DNA of 64,000 nt from Clostridioides difficile CD160. GTDB lineage: Bacteria > Bacillota > Clostridia > Peptostreptococcales > Peptostreptococcaceae. The position numbers and the translations under genes are program-made. Under the pieces are notes generated by a model. That model was not told where the DNA came from. It saw only the letters and a program-made list of their open reading frames with translations, and made no database searches. Positions within the stretch are counted from its first letter, which is position 1. Every line of letters begins with the position of its first letter. The stretch is taken from NCBI RefSeq assembly GCF_000449425.2, contig NZ_AVHW01000099.1, positions 1 to 64,000 on the forward strand, given 5' to 3'. Shown one piece after another: positions 20,679 to 29,861 of this stretch.

Positions 20679-20718
20679 AAAAAAAATCTCAAAATGAGAT
20701 TTCATATCATTTTGAGAC
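20679..20718 (-). terminator. Terminator of cdsR
   Basis: A perfect 11-bp inverted repeat (TCTCAAAATGA / TCATTTTGAGA, 9-nt loop) is followed on the minus strand by a run of eight T. Confidence 0.9.
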
Positions 20719-20870
20719 GGTTCAAATATACTATCTAAATATATATATTCAAAATACTCATAATAAAAATTATGCTATTCTTAAAAGTTATAAATTAAAA
20801 AAAATTCAAACAATTAATATTTTTATTTGTATTTACGTTTTATACAACTTTTTATTACCTTCTTATATTA

Positions 20871-22637
20871 CTATGAGATTATATTGTATTTTTCAATTTT
20901 TCTATATAATGTAGCTCTTGATATTCCAAGTGCTTTAGCTGTTAATTCTTTATCTTTTTTATAATCTTTGTATTTATTTAAAGCTTTTATTATCTCAATT
21001 TTCTCAAGTTCATCAAGTGGAATTACTTTATCACTTTTAACTTCTAATTCTTCTACAGATGTATTTTTTATTTTTTGAGGAATCACATTCATTGTAATTA
21101 TTGGAGATGAAGACATGTTCACACTATATTCAATGATATTCTGTAACTCTCTTATATTGCCTGGCCACTTATATTCAATCAAGGTATCAACAACCCTACT
21201 GTCTATATCAATAACATTTTTAGCTAGTTTTTTTGAATACTCTTTAACCATATGCTTAATTATAAGTGGTATATCATCTTTTCTTTCTCTTAAACTTGGT
21301 AATTTTATAGGTATAACATTTAATCTATAATATAAATCTTCTCTAAATGTCCCATTTTGAACCATTTTTTCTAAATCTTTATTTGTTGCAGCAATAATTC
21401 TTACATCAATTAAAACATTTGATTTACTTCCAATCTTATTAAGCTCTTTTTCTTGTAATACTCTCAATAATTTTGACTGTAAGTGCAAACTCATATCTCC
21501 TATCTCATCTAAAAAGATACTCCCTTTATGCGCTACTTCAAACATCCCAAGCTTCCCACCTTTTTTAGCTCCAGTAAAAGCTCCCTCTTCATATCCAAAT
21601 AGTTCACTCTCCAATAAATTATCTGGTATCGCTGCACAGTTTACAGCTATAAAAGGATTATCAACCCTATTACTATGATTGTGTATGGCTCTTGCAAAGA
21701 GCTCTTTACCCGTTCCACTTTCACCAGTAATAAGTACTGTTGAAGTTGATTTAGAAGCCATCAGCGCTTCTTTTTTAGAATTTCTTATAGCTGTACTTTC
21801 TCCAATTATATTTTCCAATTTTATCTTATAATCTTTATTAATCTTATTGTAGTTTTTTATAGCGTCTCTTTTATCTATAAAGTCAATAACGTATCCTTTT
21901 AATTCATTTTTTAATACTATTTTATTGATGTTATATATTCCCTTTGAATCATATCCATATCTCTTATAAAAAAAGCTACATGATTTATCTTTCTTAAAGT
22001 TATTTATAGAAGGCTTCTGTATAAAGTCTAATTCAGCAAATATGTTTTTGCCAGTTATATTATCTTTTAGATTAAAAAGCTCCTTAAATTTTGAGTTATA
22101 TTTATCAATTTTACCATCTACATCAATAGATACAACTGCCTTGTCCATATTGTTTAATAAAGTTTCTAATTTTTTCTTTTCTAATTCCAGTTCATATGTT
22201 TTAATTTGAGCTTTTAATTTGCTAGATATTAAATCTGCCATCTTTCCTAAAAAGTTTATAAGACCACTTTTATTATTTTCTATAATCTGTGCCTGCTCTT
22301 TTGTAAAGGCTATAAGACCTATAACACCATGAGAATCACCATCACATATAATAGGGCAACACACCTCTGCAAACTCTACACAAGCATCATTTTTATAACA
22401 TTCCTTACATATATCACTACTCTTTGGGTCATCAATCAATATTGTAATCTGTTCTGTAAGTGATTTTTTAAAAGCTGTATACTTATCTACTTTCTCACCT
22501 ATTTTATCTACATAGATTCCTGTTCCTGCAATCCTAAATAACTCCTTATTTACTATAGTTACATCTATATTGAGCACTGATACTATAGCCTCAGCTATGT
22601 TTTGAATATCAGTTTTTATATATTCTAGACCTATCAT
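20871..22637 (-). CDS. cdsR: Sigma-54-dependent transcriptional activator (likely CdsR)
   Basis: 588 residues from the ATG at 22637 (AAGGA 9 nt upstream; two ATGs just before it are alternatives). The N-terminal 145 residues are a sensory domain with a [19 protein letters not shown] cysteine cluster. A PAS-like region spans about 155-260. The AAA+ domain (about 280-510) has GESGTGKE (Walker A), GAFTGA and [10 protein letters not shown]-terminal Fis-type HTH ends [13 protein letters not shown]. Its neighbour cdsB has a sigma-54 promoter, so it probably activates cysteine breakdown. Confidence 0.85.
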   Translation of the reverse strand: MIGLEYIKTDIQNIAEAIVSVLNIDVTIVNKELFRIAGTGIYVDKIGEKVDKYTAFKKSLTEQITILIDDPKSSDICKECYKNDACVEFAEVCCPIICDGDSHGVIGLIAFTKEQAQIIENNKSGLINFLGKMADLISSKLKAQIKTYELELEKKKLETLLNNMDKAVVSIDVDGKIDKYNSKFKELFNLKDNITGKNIFAELDFIQKPSINNFKKDKSCSFFYKRYGYDSKGIYNINKIVLKNELKGYVIDFIDKRDAIKNYNKINKDYKIKLENIIGESTAIRNSKKEALMASKSTSTVLITGESGTGKELFARAIHNHSNRVDNPFIAVNCAAIPDNLLESELFGYEEGAFTGAKKGGKLGMFEVAHKGSIFLDEIGDMSLHLQSKLLRVLQEKELNKIGSKSNVLIDVRIIAATNKDLEKMVQNGTFREDLYYRLNVIPIKLPSLRERKDDIPLIIKHMVKEYSKKLAKNVIDIDSRVVDTLIEYKWPGNIRELQNIIEYSVNMSSSPIITMNVIPQKIKNTSVEELEVKSDKVIPLDELEKIEIIKALNKYKDYKKDKELTAKALGISRATLYRKIEKYNIIS

Positions 22638-22642
22638 AATCA

Positions 22643-22780
22643 TCATTCCTTGTTTTTTCTTAACATAAGTATTTGTCTTATTTCTTTAAGAATCAAGTAT
22701 ATCTTATTTAAAGTAAATTGGATTGACATTAGGACTACAAAGAGCATAACAATTATTATCAACTCATAATTTATTTCCAT
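22643..22780 (-). CDS. Small single-span membrane protein, 45 residues
   Basis: A short ORF begins [16 protein letters not shown] at ATG 22780, with a strong AAGGAGATG RBS 5 nt upstream. Residues about 7-24 are hydrophobic (one membrane span), followed by a basic tail ending LMLRKNKE. Its TGA (22645-22643) overlaps the ATG codons at the start of cdsR, so the two are probably translationally coupled. A terminator-like hairpin lies just upstream (22800-22830). No family is recognised; a role in cysteine/EBP signalling is only suggested by position. Confidence 0.65.
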   Translation of the reverse strand: MEINYELIIIVMLFVVLMSIQFTLNKIYLILKEIRQILMLRKNKE

Positions 22781-22798
22781 CTAAACATCTCCTTATAA

Positions 22799-22832
22799 CA
22801 AAAGACTAGGCTTAACCTAGTCTTTTATATTA
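22799..22832. terminator. Terminator after the methyltransferase-like gene
   Basis: AAAAGACTAGG and CCTAGTCTTTT form a perfect stem with a short loop, ending in TTTTATATT or, on the other strand, TTTTGTT. Confidence 0.85.
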
Positions 22833-22857
22833 TATCCATATTTATATTTTAACTCAT

Positions 22858-23427
22858 TTATCTTCTTTTTCCCACATAAATATATTTTAATTTATTTGAC
22901 TCTTTAATCATACCGTCAAAGTTTAATCTTGAAAATATATTGAATACTTCATGTGGATAGTGAATCTTTGCAACAGAACCACAAAACTTATGTTTAAGAT
23001 AGTTTAACTTAACTTTTAAATTTTTTAAATTTAAATCCTCTAATATAACCTCTCCATTGCCCTTTAAAACTCTTTGTATTTCGGATGAAGCTTTTTCACA
23101 ATCTGTAATAACATTAAATTGGTCTACTATTATTATCTTGTTGAAATGATTATCATCAAATGGTAAAAACTCTAACTTACCTTTAACTACATTGCAATTT
23201 TCATTATATACTAAAGAGTAACAGACATCTTCATAGTTACTATTCTCCAGTATAGTTACAGAAGTACCAAGACCTCTTAATCTCTTGCCTAGGTTTCCTA
23301 TATGACCAACAAGCAATATTTTATCACCTACATTATACTCAATTGTATCCAAAAAACATTCTAATTCATCAGATGTATATTTAGCTTTAACTGGCTGTCT
23401 ATTTATCTGATATAATATGCTTTTCAC
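22858..23427 (-). CDS. Methyltransferase-like protein (class I SAM fold)
   Basis: 189 residues. KILLVGHIGNLGKRLRGLG resembles a modified motif I (G-x-G-N-L-G). LEFLPFDDNHFNKIIIVDQ and VLKGNGEVILEDLNL resemble motifs around strands 3-5 of small UbiE-type methyltransferases. The glycine-rich loop is less canonical than in the gene at 2945, so activity and substrate are uncertain. It ends before a terminator. Confidence 0.65.
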   Translation of the reverse strand: MKSILYQINRQPVKAKYTSDELECFLDTIEYNVGDKILLVGHIGNLGKRLRGLGTSVTILENSNYEDVCYSLVYNENCNVVKGKLEFLPFDDNHFNKIIIVDQFNVITDCEKASSEIQRVLKGNGEVILEDLNLKNLKVKLNYLKHKFCGSVAKIHYPHEVFNIFSRLNFDGMIKESNKLKYIYVGKRR

Positions 23428-23610
23428 AATGCTTCACCTCTTCATTTCCTCAATTATAAATTATGTACAGATTACATTATAATAAATGGCGAGCAACTAT
23501 TCAAGAGATATTTCATTAGTATTTTTTTAAACAATCTTTATGGATTTTAATATGTTATTATAGCGAAATTATTAGTATTTTGTTCATAAAAAACAGTATA
23601 CTTTTTGAGT

Positions 23611-24246
23611 CTATTCATTGTTATTTTCATCCAGTTTTTTTATTTTCGATATTGATACTTCATATGCCATTTTTTTAATCACATTATTTTCATCTATTTT
23701 TTTCTCATACTCTCTACTTTGAACCCTACCCCAAAGCTGTATTCTATCACCAACCTTTAGATTCTTTGCAAATTTAGCATTTCTTCCCCAAACTATAGAT
23801 GGTATATAATCAGATTTGTTATAAGGTCTATTTATAGCCACTAATAAATCAGTTATTTCCCTTCCTAGAGGTGTCTTCCTATACACAGGCTCCTTACATA
23901 CATATCCATCTAGAAATATGCTATTAGGGTCCTTATTTTCCTCGTCTATGCTTTTTATTTCTCTGGCAAACACAGTAAGCACTAATCTATTTTTATTATT
24001 TAATGTTTTATTATATGATCTTAATTGTCCTACAACATTGACTAAATTTTGTTTATCGAGGTCAATGTCTTGAAGAAGTCTTTCTGATACAGTCATTGGA
24101 AGTATATCAAAAGAATCACTTAGTCTGTTTATTTTTATTTTCATGCTATAAAATTTTTCTCCAAATATCTCATGACTAAATTCTAGCTTATTCTCTAACT
24201 CCCCTCTTAAGTTTACTACGTTATTCTCATCTTTAACAGCTATCAT
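23611..24246 (-). CDS. Single-stranded-DNA-binding-like protein with two OB folds
   Basis: 211 residues. The C-terminal half (about 105-205) reads as an SSB OB fold (NSIFLDGYVCKEPVYRKTPLGREITDLLVAINR, then PSIVWGRNAKFAKNLKVGDRIQLWGRVQSREY). The N-terminal half (NVVNLRGELENKLEFSHEIFGEKFYSMKIKI) is a diverged second OB fold. It lacks the acidic SSB tail. A DNA repair or competence role is possible; no neighbouring replication gene supports the main SSB role. Confidence 0.75.
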   Translation of the reverse strand: MIAVKDENNVVNLRGELENKLEFSHEIFGEKFYSMKIKINRLSDSFDILPMTVSERLLQDIDLDKQNLVNVVGQLRSYNKTLNNKNRLVLTVFAREIKSIDEENKDPNSIFLDGYVCKEPVYRKTPLGREITDLLVAINRPYNKSDYIPSIVWGRNAKFAKNLKVGDRIQLWGRVQSREYEKKIDENNVIKKMAYEVSISKIKKLDENNNE

Positions 24247-24903
24247 ATTTTATCCCTCCACAATTGTTAATTCTTATATTTCTGGTATCAGCTTATATAA
24301 TAAATATATTTGTGAGAGATGTATTTTATTACAAATCTTTGATTGCTGTTTAAAAATTTTTATTTAGTTATAAATTTCATTTAATCTTTCAGTTTTAAAC
24401 TTATAAAATTTCTATACGATTATATATCATCACTGATGAATTTCCCCATTTTAGCTTTAGATTAATTATGAAACTCTTTTAATGCTTTTTAAGTCATATA
24501 TAACTCATTTTTAATACTTATATGCAAGTAAATTCAACAACTTAAATTTATACAAATAACTCAGACAACTATCAAGTCATTATAAACTTACTTTTTATTA
24601 TCTACAAGTTATATTAGACTTATTATGATAATATTTTTACTAATCTATTTTAATATATGAATACTTAGTCAGTTTATTGAGTATAAAATATAAATATTTA
24701 ACTTCAAATTATACTTTAGTTTTTAGAAATATAACAATTTATACATCTAATTTACTAAATTATTATATATATTACATAATTGGCATGTTAATTGCTTTAT
24801 ATAATTATATTAATTTAATAAATAAAAAACTGCCTTAAAATATTAATTCAATATTCTAAAGCAGTTTATGATTTTTATTATTAGCTGTAATATTTAATAA
24901 ATA
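24247..24903. other. Long AT-rich intergenic region
   Basis: About 650 bp upstream of the SSB-like gene, with no ORF that has an RBS. The only clear element is a hairpin at 24829-24868 (AAACTGC...GCAGTTT), the terminator of the prd operon side. Confidence 0.6.
24829..24868. terminator. Terminator at the end of the prd region
   Basis: AAACTGCCTTAAAATATT pairs with AATATTCTAAAGCAGTTT with few mismatches; it is bidirectional. Confidence 0.85.
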
Positions 24904-25785
24904 CTAAGCAGTCTTTTTATTTTTATTTGCAGCCATTATCATTGTAGCAGAAGTGTAAGCTATAACAACTATTACTAATGCTTTTAATATATCCATTGGT
25001 AGAGTTTTTACTATATATGCTGCTATGAAAACCCCTATTAAACCACAGATAGCTATTATAACTGATGCTTTTTTAGTATATGCATCTTCTTTTATGAATT
25101 TCATACTTGCAACTGGCATTAATAATGCACAAGAACCCATAACTATTGGGAATGCAACTTTTGAAGACATTCCTAAGAAATAAACCATTGCCATACCAGG
25201 AGCATATAGACCTATACCAGCTGTCATTAAAGCACCTAGTATAAAGTTACCTACTACACCTATTACTAATTTAACACCAGTAAGACCTAATTCATTTCCT
25301 CCACCTGGTAATACGTTAACCCAAGGATGACCTAATAACATTAATATTGCTGTTAATGCTAGAGTCACACCCATAACAAGTTGTATTTTTCTCTCGTCCA
25401 TTTTAGCTATTATTCCTGCACCTATATATGAACCAACAGCTGCTGCCACAACCATAGATACTAGAGTAACACCATCAACTGGTATGATTGATGTAAATAT
25501 GAATGCTTCTGTTACAACTGGAATTGTATGTGCTACGTTTAATGTACCAGGCATTTTCTTATCTGGTATATTTAATTTTAAAGCTTTTGACATTGCTATT
25601 GTTGGAGCAAATGACCCTATTCCTAATGTATCAAAGAAATCTGTTATAAATCCTGTTACAGCAACTTTTGGAGTACTTTGTTCTTCTAGTTTCCCCTCTT
25701 TGTTTGCTTTAGCTACGTCTTTACCAAACACAACTGCAAAGATTGCTGCGAATACTACGTATAATGCCTTTAAGATTGCTACCAT
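24904..25785 (-). CDS. TauE/SafE-family membrane exporter
   Basis: 293 residues with about eight hydrophobic helices. The family's repeated glycine-rich halves are visible (TDFFDTLGIGSFAPTIAMSK and GNFILGALMTAGIGLYAPGM). TauE/SafE proteins move sulfonates, sulfite or other small anions. AGGAGG RBS. It lies after prdF, separated by a hairpin, and is probably co-expressed to some degree with proline fermentation. The transported compound is not evident. Confidence 0.85.
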   Translation of the reverse strand: MVAILKALYVVFAAIFAVVFGKDVAKANKEGKLEEQSTPKVAVTGFITDFFDTLGIGSFAPTIAMSKALKLNIPDKKMPGTLNVAHTIPVVTEAFIFTSIIPVDGVTLVSMVVAAAVGSYIGAGIIAKMDERKIQLVMGVTLALTAILMLLGHPWVNVLPGGGNELGLTGVKLVIGVVGNFILGALMTAGIGLYAPGMAMVYFLGMSSKVAFPIVMGSCALLMPVASMKFIKEDAYTKKASVIIAICGLIGVFIAAYIVKTLPMDILKALVIVVIAYTSATMIMAANKNKKTA

Positions 25786-25845
25786 AATCCATCCTCCTAT
25801 TTTTTTATTTTTTAATATATTCTGAATCTTATAGCCTAAAAGCTA

Positions 25846-25886
25846 TAGAATAGTAGCCAATAAGAGGCTACTATTCTATTTTAATT
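25846..25886 (-). terminator. Stem-loop between prdF and the TauE-like gene
   Basis: AATAGAATAGTAGCC pairs with GGCTACTATTCTATAG (7-nt loop). The T-run on the minus strand is weak, so partial read-through is likely. Confidence 0.65.
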
Positions 25887-25904
25887 TCCCAAGTTATTTA
25901 TTAC

Positions 25905-26912
25905 TTATTTAAGAATAAATCCATGTTTAAGTGGATCTTCTTCATCTATTACAAAGTGATTAAATCCAGTTATATAAGCAGAACCACTTATTTTAGGTAC
26001 TACAGCATTGAAATCTGCAACTTTAGTTTCTTCAACTATTTCACCTTTGAATAAAGTTCCTAATATACTTTCATATACGAATTTTTCTCCTACTTTTAAT
26101 TCACCTTTAGCATGTAAAGTAGCTAATTTAGCACTTGTTCCAGTTCCACATGGAGATCTGTCAACTTGACCTTGACCAAATATAACTACGTTTTTGTAAG
26201 TAGCTTCTGGATGAGTTGGCTCATCATATATTTCAACTAAGTCTACAGTTTTTATATGAGCTAAAGTTGGATGTTGTATTTCTATTTTTTCGTTTATTAT
26301 ATCTCTAAGTTTCATAGCTAGCTCAGTTAATTTACCAGCATTTTGAGGTTCGATTTTTAAACCTAATTGACTTGCATGTATTATAGCAAAGAAGCTTCCA
26401 CCAAATGATATGTCAAATTTAACTGTTCCAACACCTGGTAAGTCAACTTCAACACCTTCTTTATATAAGAAAGCTGGTACGTTTAAGAATGATACTTCTT
26501 TAGCTTTTCCATCTACAACTGTAACATCTCCTCTTATTATTCCTGCTGGAGCTTCCATAACTACATGAGTTATAGGCTCTACTGCTGGAACTACACCTGT
26601 TTCTATAGCTGCTGTCATAGCTCCTATTGTACCATGGCCACACATGTTAAGGTATCCGCCACCGTCCATGAAGATTATTCCAAAGTCAGCATCTGGACAA
26701 CAAGGTTGAGTCATTACAGAACCAAACATATCATTATGTCCTCTTGGCTCTAACATTATAGCAGTTCTTAAATAATCTAGATTTTTTTCTAAATATTCTT
26801 TTTTCTCAGGCATAGAATTTCCTTTTATGTTAGGTATTCCACCTACAACTATTCTAGTTGCTTCACCTGCTGTATGAGAGTCTATAGCTTGTATACTTCT
26901 GCTAAATTTCAT
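25905..26912 (-). CDS. prdF: Proline racemase
   Basis: 335 residues from the ATG at 26912 (MKFSRSIQAIDSHTAGE), which follows GGGGGAATTTGAT. This equals the known C. difficile proline racemase length. The two active-site cysteines are in MCGHGTIGA (about 91) and RSPCGTGTSAK (about 256). It interconverts L- and D-proline, supplying D-proline to the reductase. The C. difficile enzyme has also been described as a B-cell mitogen. It lies just after the two prdE genes. Confidence 0.96.
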   Translation of the reverse strand: MKFSRSIQAIDSHTAGEATRIVVGGIPNIKGNSMPEKKEYLEKNLDYLRTAIMLEPRGHNDMFGSVMTQPCCPDADFGIIFMDGGGYLNMCGHGTIGAMTAAIETGVVPAVEPITHVVMEAPAGIIRGDVTVVDGKAKEVSFLNVPAFLYKEGVEVDLPGVGTVKFDISFGGSFFAIIHASQLGLKIEPQNAGKLTELAMKLRDIINEKIEIQHPTLAHIKTVDLVEIYDEPTHPEATYKNVVIFGQGQVDRSPCGTGTSAKLATLHAKGELKVGEKFVYESILGTLFKGEIVEETKVADFNAVVPKISGSAYITGFNHFVIDEEDPLKHGFILK

Positions 26913-26931
26913 ATCAAATTCCCCCTTAGGT

Positions 26932-27414
26932 TTATTTTGCGTGCTCACGCATTTTTAATTTTAGGAAAGCTAATGCTTTTTTAACATCAACTTCATCCAT
27001 GTGATTGTCTCCAACTACTTCTGTCTCTATGTAGCCTGTTGTCTTTTTATAATCAATTATAGTAGCTTTATCCAAATATGGATTGGTAATTACTAATCCA
27101 TCTGCTCCTATAATAGTAAGACCTACTGTAGGTATATCTGATTTTACAAACTCTGATATAGCATTTGTAAAATCAATATGCTGGTTTCCTGCCATATCTA
27201 AAGTTATAATCACTCCATCAGGTCGCAATGATTCAATCCATCTTCCAAGTCTAGTTGCCAAAAATGTTTTCCATTCATTGTGCTCTGATGTCCCAACTAC
27301 AACCACTCCTAACAAGTCTATGTCAGAATCATTATCTATCAAATCTAGTAATGGGTCTCTAAATATATGAAGTGATGTGTTTTTCATTGATGTAGAAATT
27401 CCCACAAAACTCAT
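26932..27414 (-). CDS. PrdE paralogue (second copy)
   Basis: 160 residues, aligned end to end with the prdE product 17 nt upstream: LHIFRDPLLDLIDNDSDIDLLGVVVVGTSEHNEWKTF versus the equivalent PrdE stretch, and the same tail (VGDNHMDEVDVKKALAFLKLKMREH). It also matches the C-terminal third of PrdA. It starts MSFVGISTSMK, so it lacks the cysteine that PrdA uses to make its pyruvoyl group and also the GIGP of PrdE. Function unknown. Confidence 0.85.
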   Translation of the reverse strand: MSFVGISTSMKNTSLHIFRDPLLDLIDNDSDIDLLGVVVVGTSEHNEWKTFLATRLGRWIESLRPDGVIITLDMAGNQHIDFTNAISEFVKSDIPTVGLTIIGADGLVITNPYLDKATIIDYKKTTGYIETEVVGDNHMDEVDVKKALAFLKLKMREHAK

Positions 27415-27431
27415 TCCCTTACTTAAATTTT

Positions 27432-27899
27432 TTATCCATGTTTTCTCATTTTAAGCTTTAAAAACGCCAAAGCCTTTTTAGCATCTATTTCATTTGTGTT
27501 GTTTTCTCCAACAACTTCTGTCTCAATACCTTCTTTTGATTTGTTCATATCAACTATTGTATTCATATATTGATTGCTTACAACAAATTTAGCTTGAGTA
27601 CCATTAAATGTCACTCCAACTACAGGTATATCTCTTTTGCCTATTTCTTCAAATGTATTAGCATAGTCAACATGTGAGTTTCCCCATCCATCTGATGAAA
27701 CTATAGCTCCATCTGCTCTCATGGCTTCCAGCCAAGCGGCCGTTCTTTGTCCCACAAAAGTCTTATTTTCGTTTCCATCTGGAGTTCCTACTACTATTAC
27801 TCCAAGTAAGTCTACATCTTTATCACTTTCAACGATGTCTAAAAGTGGGTCTCTAAAGTGATGAAGAGATGTTTCTTTTGTTGAAGGTCCTATTCCCAT
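27432..27899 (-). CDS. prdE: D-proline reductase-associated protein PrdE
   Basis: 155 residues from the ATG at 27899, preceded by AGAGGTGGATATT. It is homologous to the C-terminal pyruvoyl subunit region of PrdA. It begins MGIGPSTKETSLHHFRDPLLD where PrdA has CIGPASKEMSRHYWREPLV, so glycine replaces the cysteine. The gene follows prdD by 14 nt, and prdD ends just before the same junction. The pair thus mirrors a pre-cleaved PrdA. Role in reductase maturation or structure is not established. Confidence 0.88.
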   Translation of the reverse strand: MGIGPSTKETSLHHFRDPLLDIVESDKDVDLLGVIVVGTPDGNENKTFVGQRTAAWLEAMRADGAIVSSDGWGNSHVDYANTFEEIGKRDIPVVGVTFNGTQAKFVVSNQYMNTIVDMNKSKEGIETEVVGENNTNEIDAKKALAFLKLKMRKHG

Positions 27900-27913
27900 A
27901 ATATCCACCTCTC

Positions 27914-28672
27914 TTAAGTCATAGCTCTAAGGGCACCATCTCTGTATTCATTAGGAGATATAATCATAGGTACATTTCCCATATCTATAATTGATGTTCC
28001 TCCTTCAAAACCACTAGGTTCCTTTGAGAATAACTGATTGTCATACATAGCACCTTGACCTGCTATTTGCTTTACTATGACAACCTTTTTTGCATTTGGT
28101 CGAATTTTGTCAAAATATTCACGAACTTGAGTAGCATTTCTTCCGTCTTCCATTTTCAAAGACGTTCTTATTTCTTGTATAAAATCATCACACGCTCTAA
28201 ATGCTGCAAGTGGAAGTGTTCTTTCGAAAGGTAAACCTCCCTTTAGAGTTATATCCACATGAATTATATAATCTTCAACTGATGGAGTTCCATATCTACC
28301 AAACACCATTTGTTCTTTCAGAATACCTTCTGAAGAACCAAATTCATGCATTTGATTTCCATCTTCATCTGCACCAGTTAACATTACGTATACACCAGTT
28401 AAAGTATGTGTAATTCCCTCTCCCAATCTGCCTAAAACTTTGGTTGATATTGGTATAATGTCCATAATAGTGTTAATTTCTCTGTCATAATCTCCAGGCT
28501 TTATTATATCCACTTTTATGTCTGTTATTAAATCTTCTCTTTCTTTTATTTCATCTATACTTGATAAGTTGATTGTAAGTACATCTTTCTTTATAGAAGT
28601 TTTTGAACCGAAATTAACTTCATTCATATGAAACGGTTTTATAACAAGTCTTCTCATTATTTTTTCTTCCAT
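27914..28672 (-). CDS. prdD: D-proline reductase-associated protein PrdD
   Basis: 252 residues from the ATG at 28672 (MEEKIMRRLVIKPFHMNEVNF), behind AAAGGTGGATATT. It aligns with residues about 165-419 of PrdA (RLVIKPFHMNEVNFGSKTSI versus SLTKKHFKIDKVEFADETKI; DMGNVPMIISPNEYRDGALRAMT versus DLGNMPVVLSPLEVLDGGIHALT). It ends at the residue before PrdA's processing cysteine. A hairpin separates it from prdB. Confidence 0.9.
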   Translation of the reverse strand: MEEKIMRRLVIKPFHMNEVNFGSKTSIKKDVLTINLSSIDEIKEREDLITDIKVDIIKPGDYDREINTIMDIIPISTKVLGRLGEGITHTLTGVYVMLTGADEDGNQMHEFGSSEGILKEQMVFGRYGTPSVEDYIIHVDITLKGGLPFERTLPLAAFRACDDFIQEIRTSLKMEDGRNATQVREYFDKIRPNAKKVVIVKQIAGQGAMYDNQLFSKEPSGFEGGTSIIDMGNVPMIISPNEYRDGALRAMT

Positions 28673-28690
28673 AATATCCACCTTTGTTCT

Positions 28691-28727
28691 TAAAACCCCT
28701 CTCCCAACTGTATGGGAGAAGGGTTTT
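28691..28727 (-). terminator. Intercistronic terminator-like hairpin between prdB and prdD
   Basis: On the minus strand AAAACCCTTCTCCCA pairs with TTGGGAGAGGGGTTTT, with only the four stem T's and then AAG. Partial termination could set the ratio of prdB to prdDEF transcripts. Confidence 0.7.
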
Positions 28728-28751
28728 ATATTTTCAAATATAAATTACATT

Positions 28752-29477
28752 TTAAACGTGAGCTTTATATTCGTATGGTAATGGAACTATCTTACCAGCA
28801 GATGGTATTGCAACTAATTGCTCTAATGTATCTCTTAATATATGTGTTTGCATTTCTATGTTATGTGGTTCACCAGCATTAGCACCCATTGGAACTAATG
28901 GAGCAACTGCTCTAGGAGTTCCGTTTTGTCTAACTACTGGAGGAAGAGCTGCGATTATTATTGTAGGTATTCCAGCTTCCTCTATTGCTCTCTGCACGAT
29001 CACGGCAGTTCTATGGCAAGTACCTCAGCCAGCTGTCATGACTACACCGTCTACTCCTTCTTCCTTAAGTTTAGCAGCGATAGCAGGACCAGTTTCTTCA
29101 GTGAAGACATGTTGGTTTCCTCCACCACCCATGAATGCATAGTGCATAGGAGCTACTGCTTTTATAAATCCTTCTGCAGCTAATTCATGTAATCTATCTA
29201 TAGGAAACATACAGTTTATATCTTTGTTTACATCTCCATTATCATATCCACCATGTGATACCATCATTTCATCAACTGTAGCTGTATTAGGTACAGCTCT
29301 AAATGTAGTATCTCCTGCTAGATTAAATCTCTTGTCAGATTTTAAGTGAACACCAGCTGCTGTAGCTAAAGCTATAGTCATATCTTTTAATTCTTTAGTT
29401 ACAGGAGTCCAAACTGGAGGAGGTGTTATTGGAACGAATATTTCAGATTGAAGTCCTTGTACTGTTGTAAGGCTCAT
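28752..29477 (-). CDS. prdB: D-proline reductase selenoprotein subunit PrdB (in-frame UGA = Sec)
   Basis: 241 residues when the TGA at 29027-29025 is read as selenocysteine 151. The two halves on either side of TGA are one protein: MTAG, then Sec, then GTCHRTAVIVQRAIEEAG, giving a Sec-x-x-Cys redox pair. PrdB and PrdA form D-proline reductase, which reduces D-proline to 5-aminovalerate in Stickland fermentation. Sec is the catalytic residue that opens the ring. A bacterial SECIS should lie directly after the TGA; I could not fold it with confidence. Confidence 0.96.
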
Positions 29478-29514
29478 ATATTTCCTCTCCCTTCTATTTT
29501 CAAACGATTATTTA

Positions 29515-29799
29515 TTATTTTTCTTCTTGCTTTGATTGCATTTCTGCTTGTTTTTCTTGTTCTCTCCTAATATTTTCTACATACTCTTGATTAGGCTCTG
29601 GACTTAATACCTCAGGATAGCTTAGCATGAATCCAACTTCTTGACCTATCTTAAGTTCGTAGTCAGTTATAAGCATTCTATTAGGTATTTTAAATTGTCC
29701 AAGTCTACCTTTCAGGTCTATAGTCACTCCACCACCTTTGATGTCAACTATAATACCCTCATAAAAAGTCTCTGATGAGATATATTTTAATCTATCCAT
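29515..29799 (-). CDS. Small conserved prd-operon protein (CBO2795 family)
   Basis: 94 residues. The first 60 look like a small beta-barrel (FYEGIIVDIKGGGVTIDLKGRLGQFKIPNRMLI), and the tail is charged and helical (EYVENIRREQEKQAEMQSK). It is always found between prdA and prdB in such operons as I recall it. Function unknown; an RNA-binding or assembly role is only suggested by the S1/OB-like strand pattern. Confidence 0.75.
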   Translation of the reverse strand: MDRLKYISSETFYEGIIVDIKGGGVTIDLKGRLGQFKIPNRMLITDYELKIGQEVGFMLSYPEVLSPEPNQEYVENIRREQEKQAEMQSKQEEK

Positions 29800-29861
29800 T
29801 ATAATTCTACCTCTCTACACTGTTTTAAACTTGGATCTAAATTTATACTATTATCTAAATC

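Noticed and set aside
20570-20914. 114-codon plus-strand frame upstream of cdsB
   Set aside because: It overlaps the sigma-54 promoter region and the cdsR terminator, is Phe/Ile/Tyr-rich from AT bias, and has no RBS.
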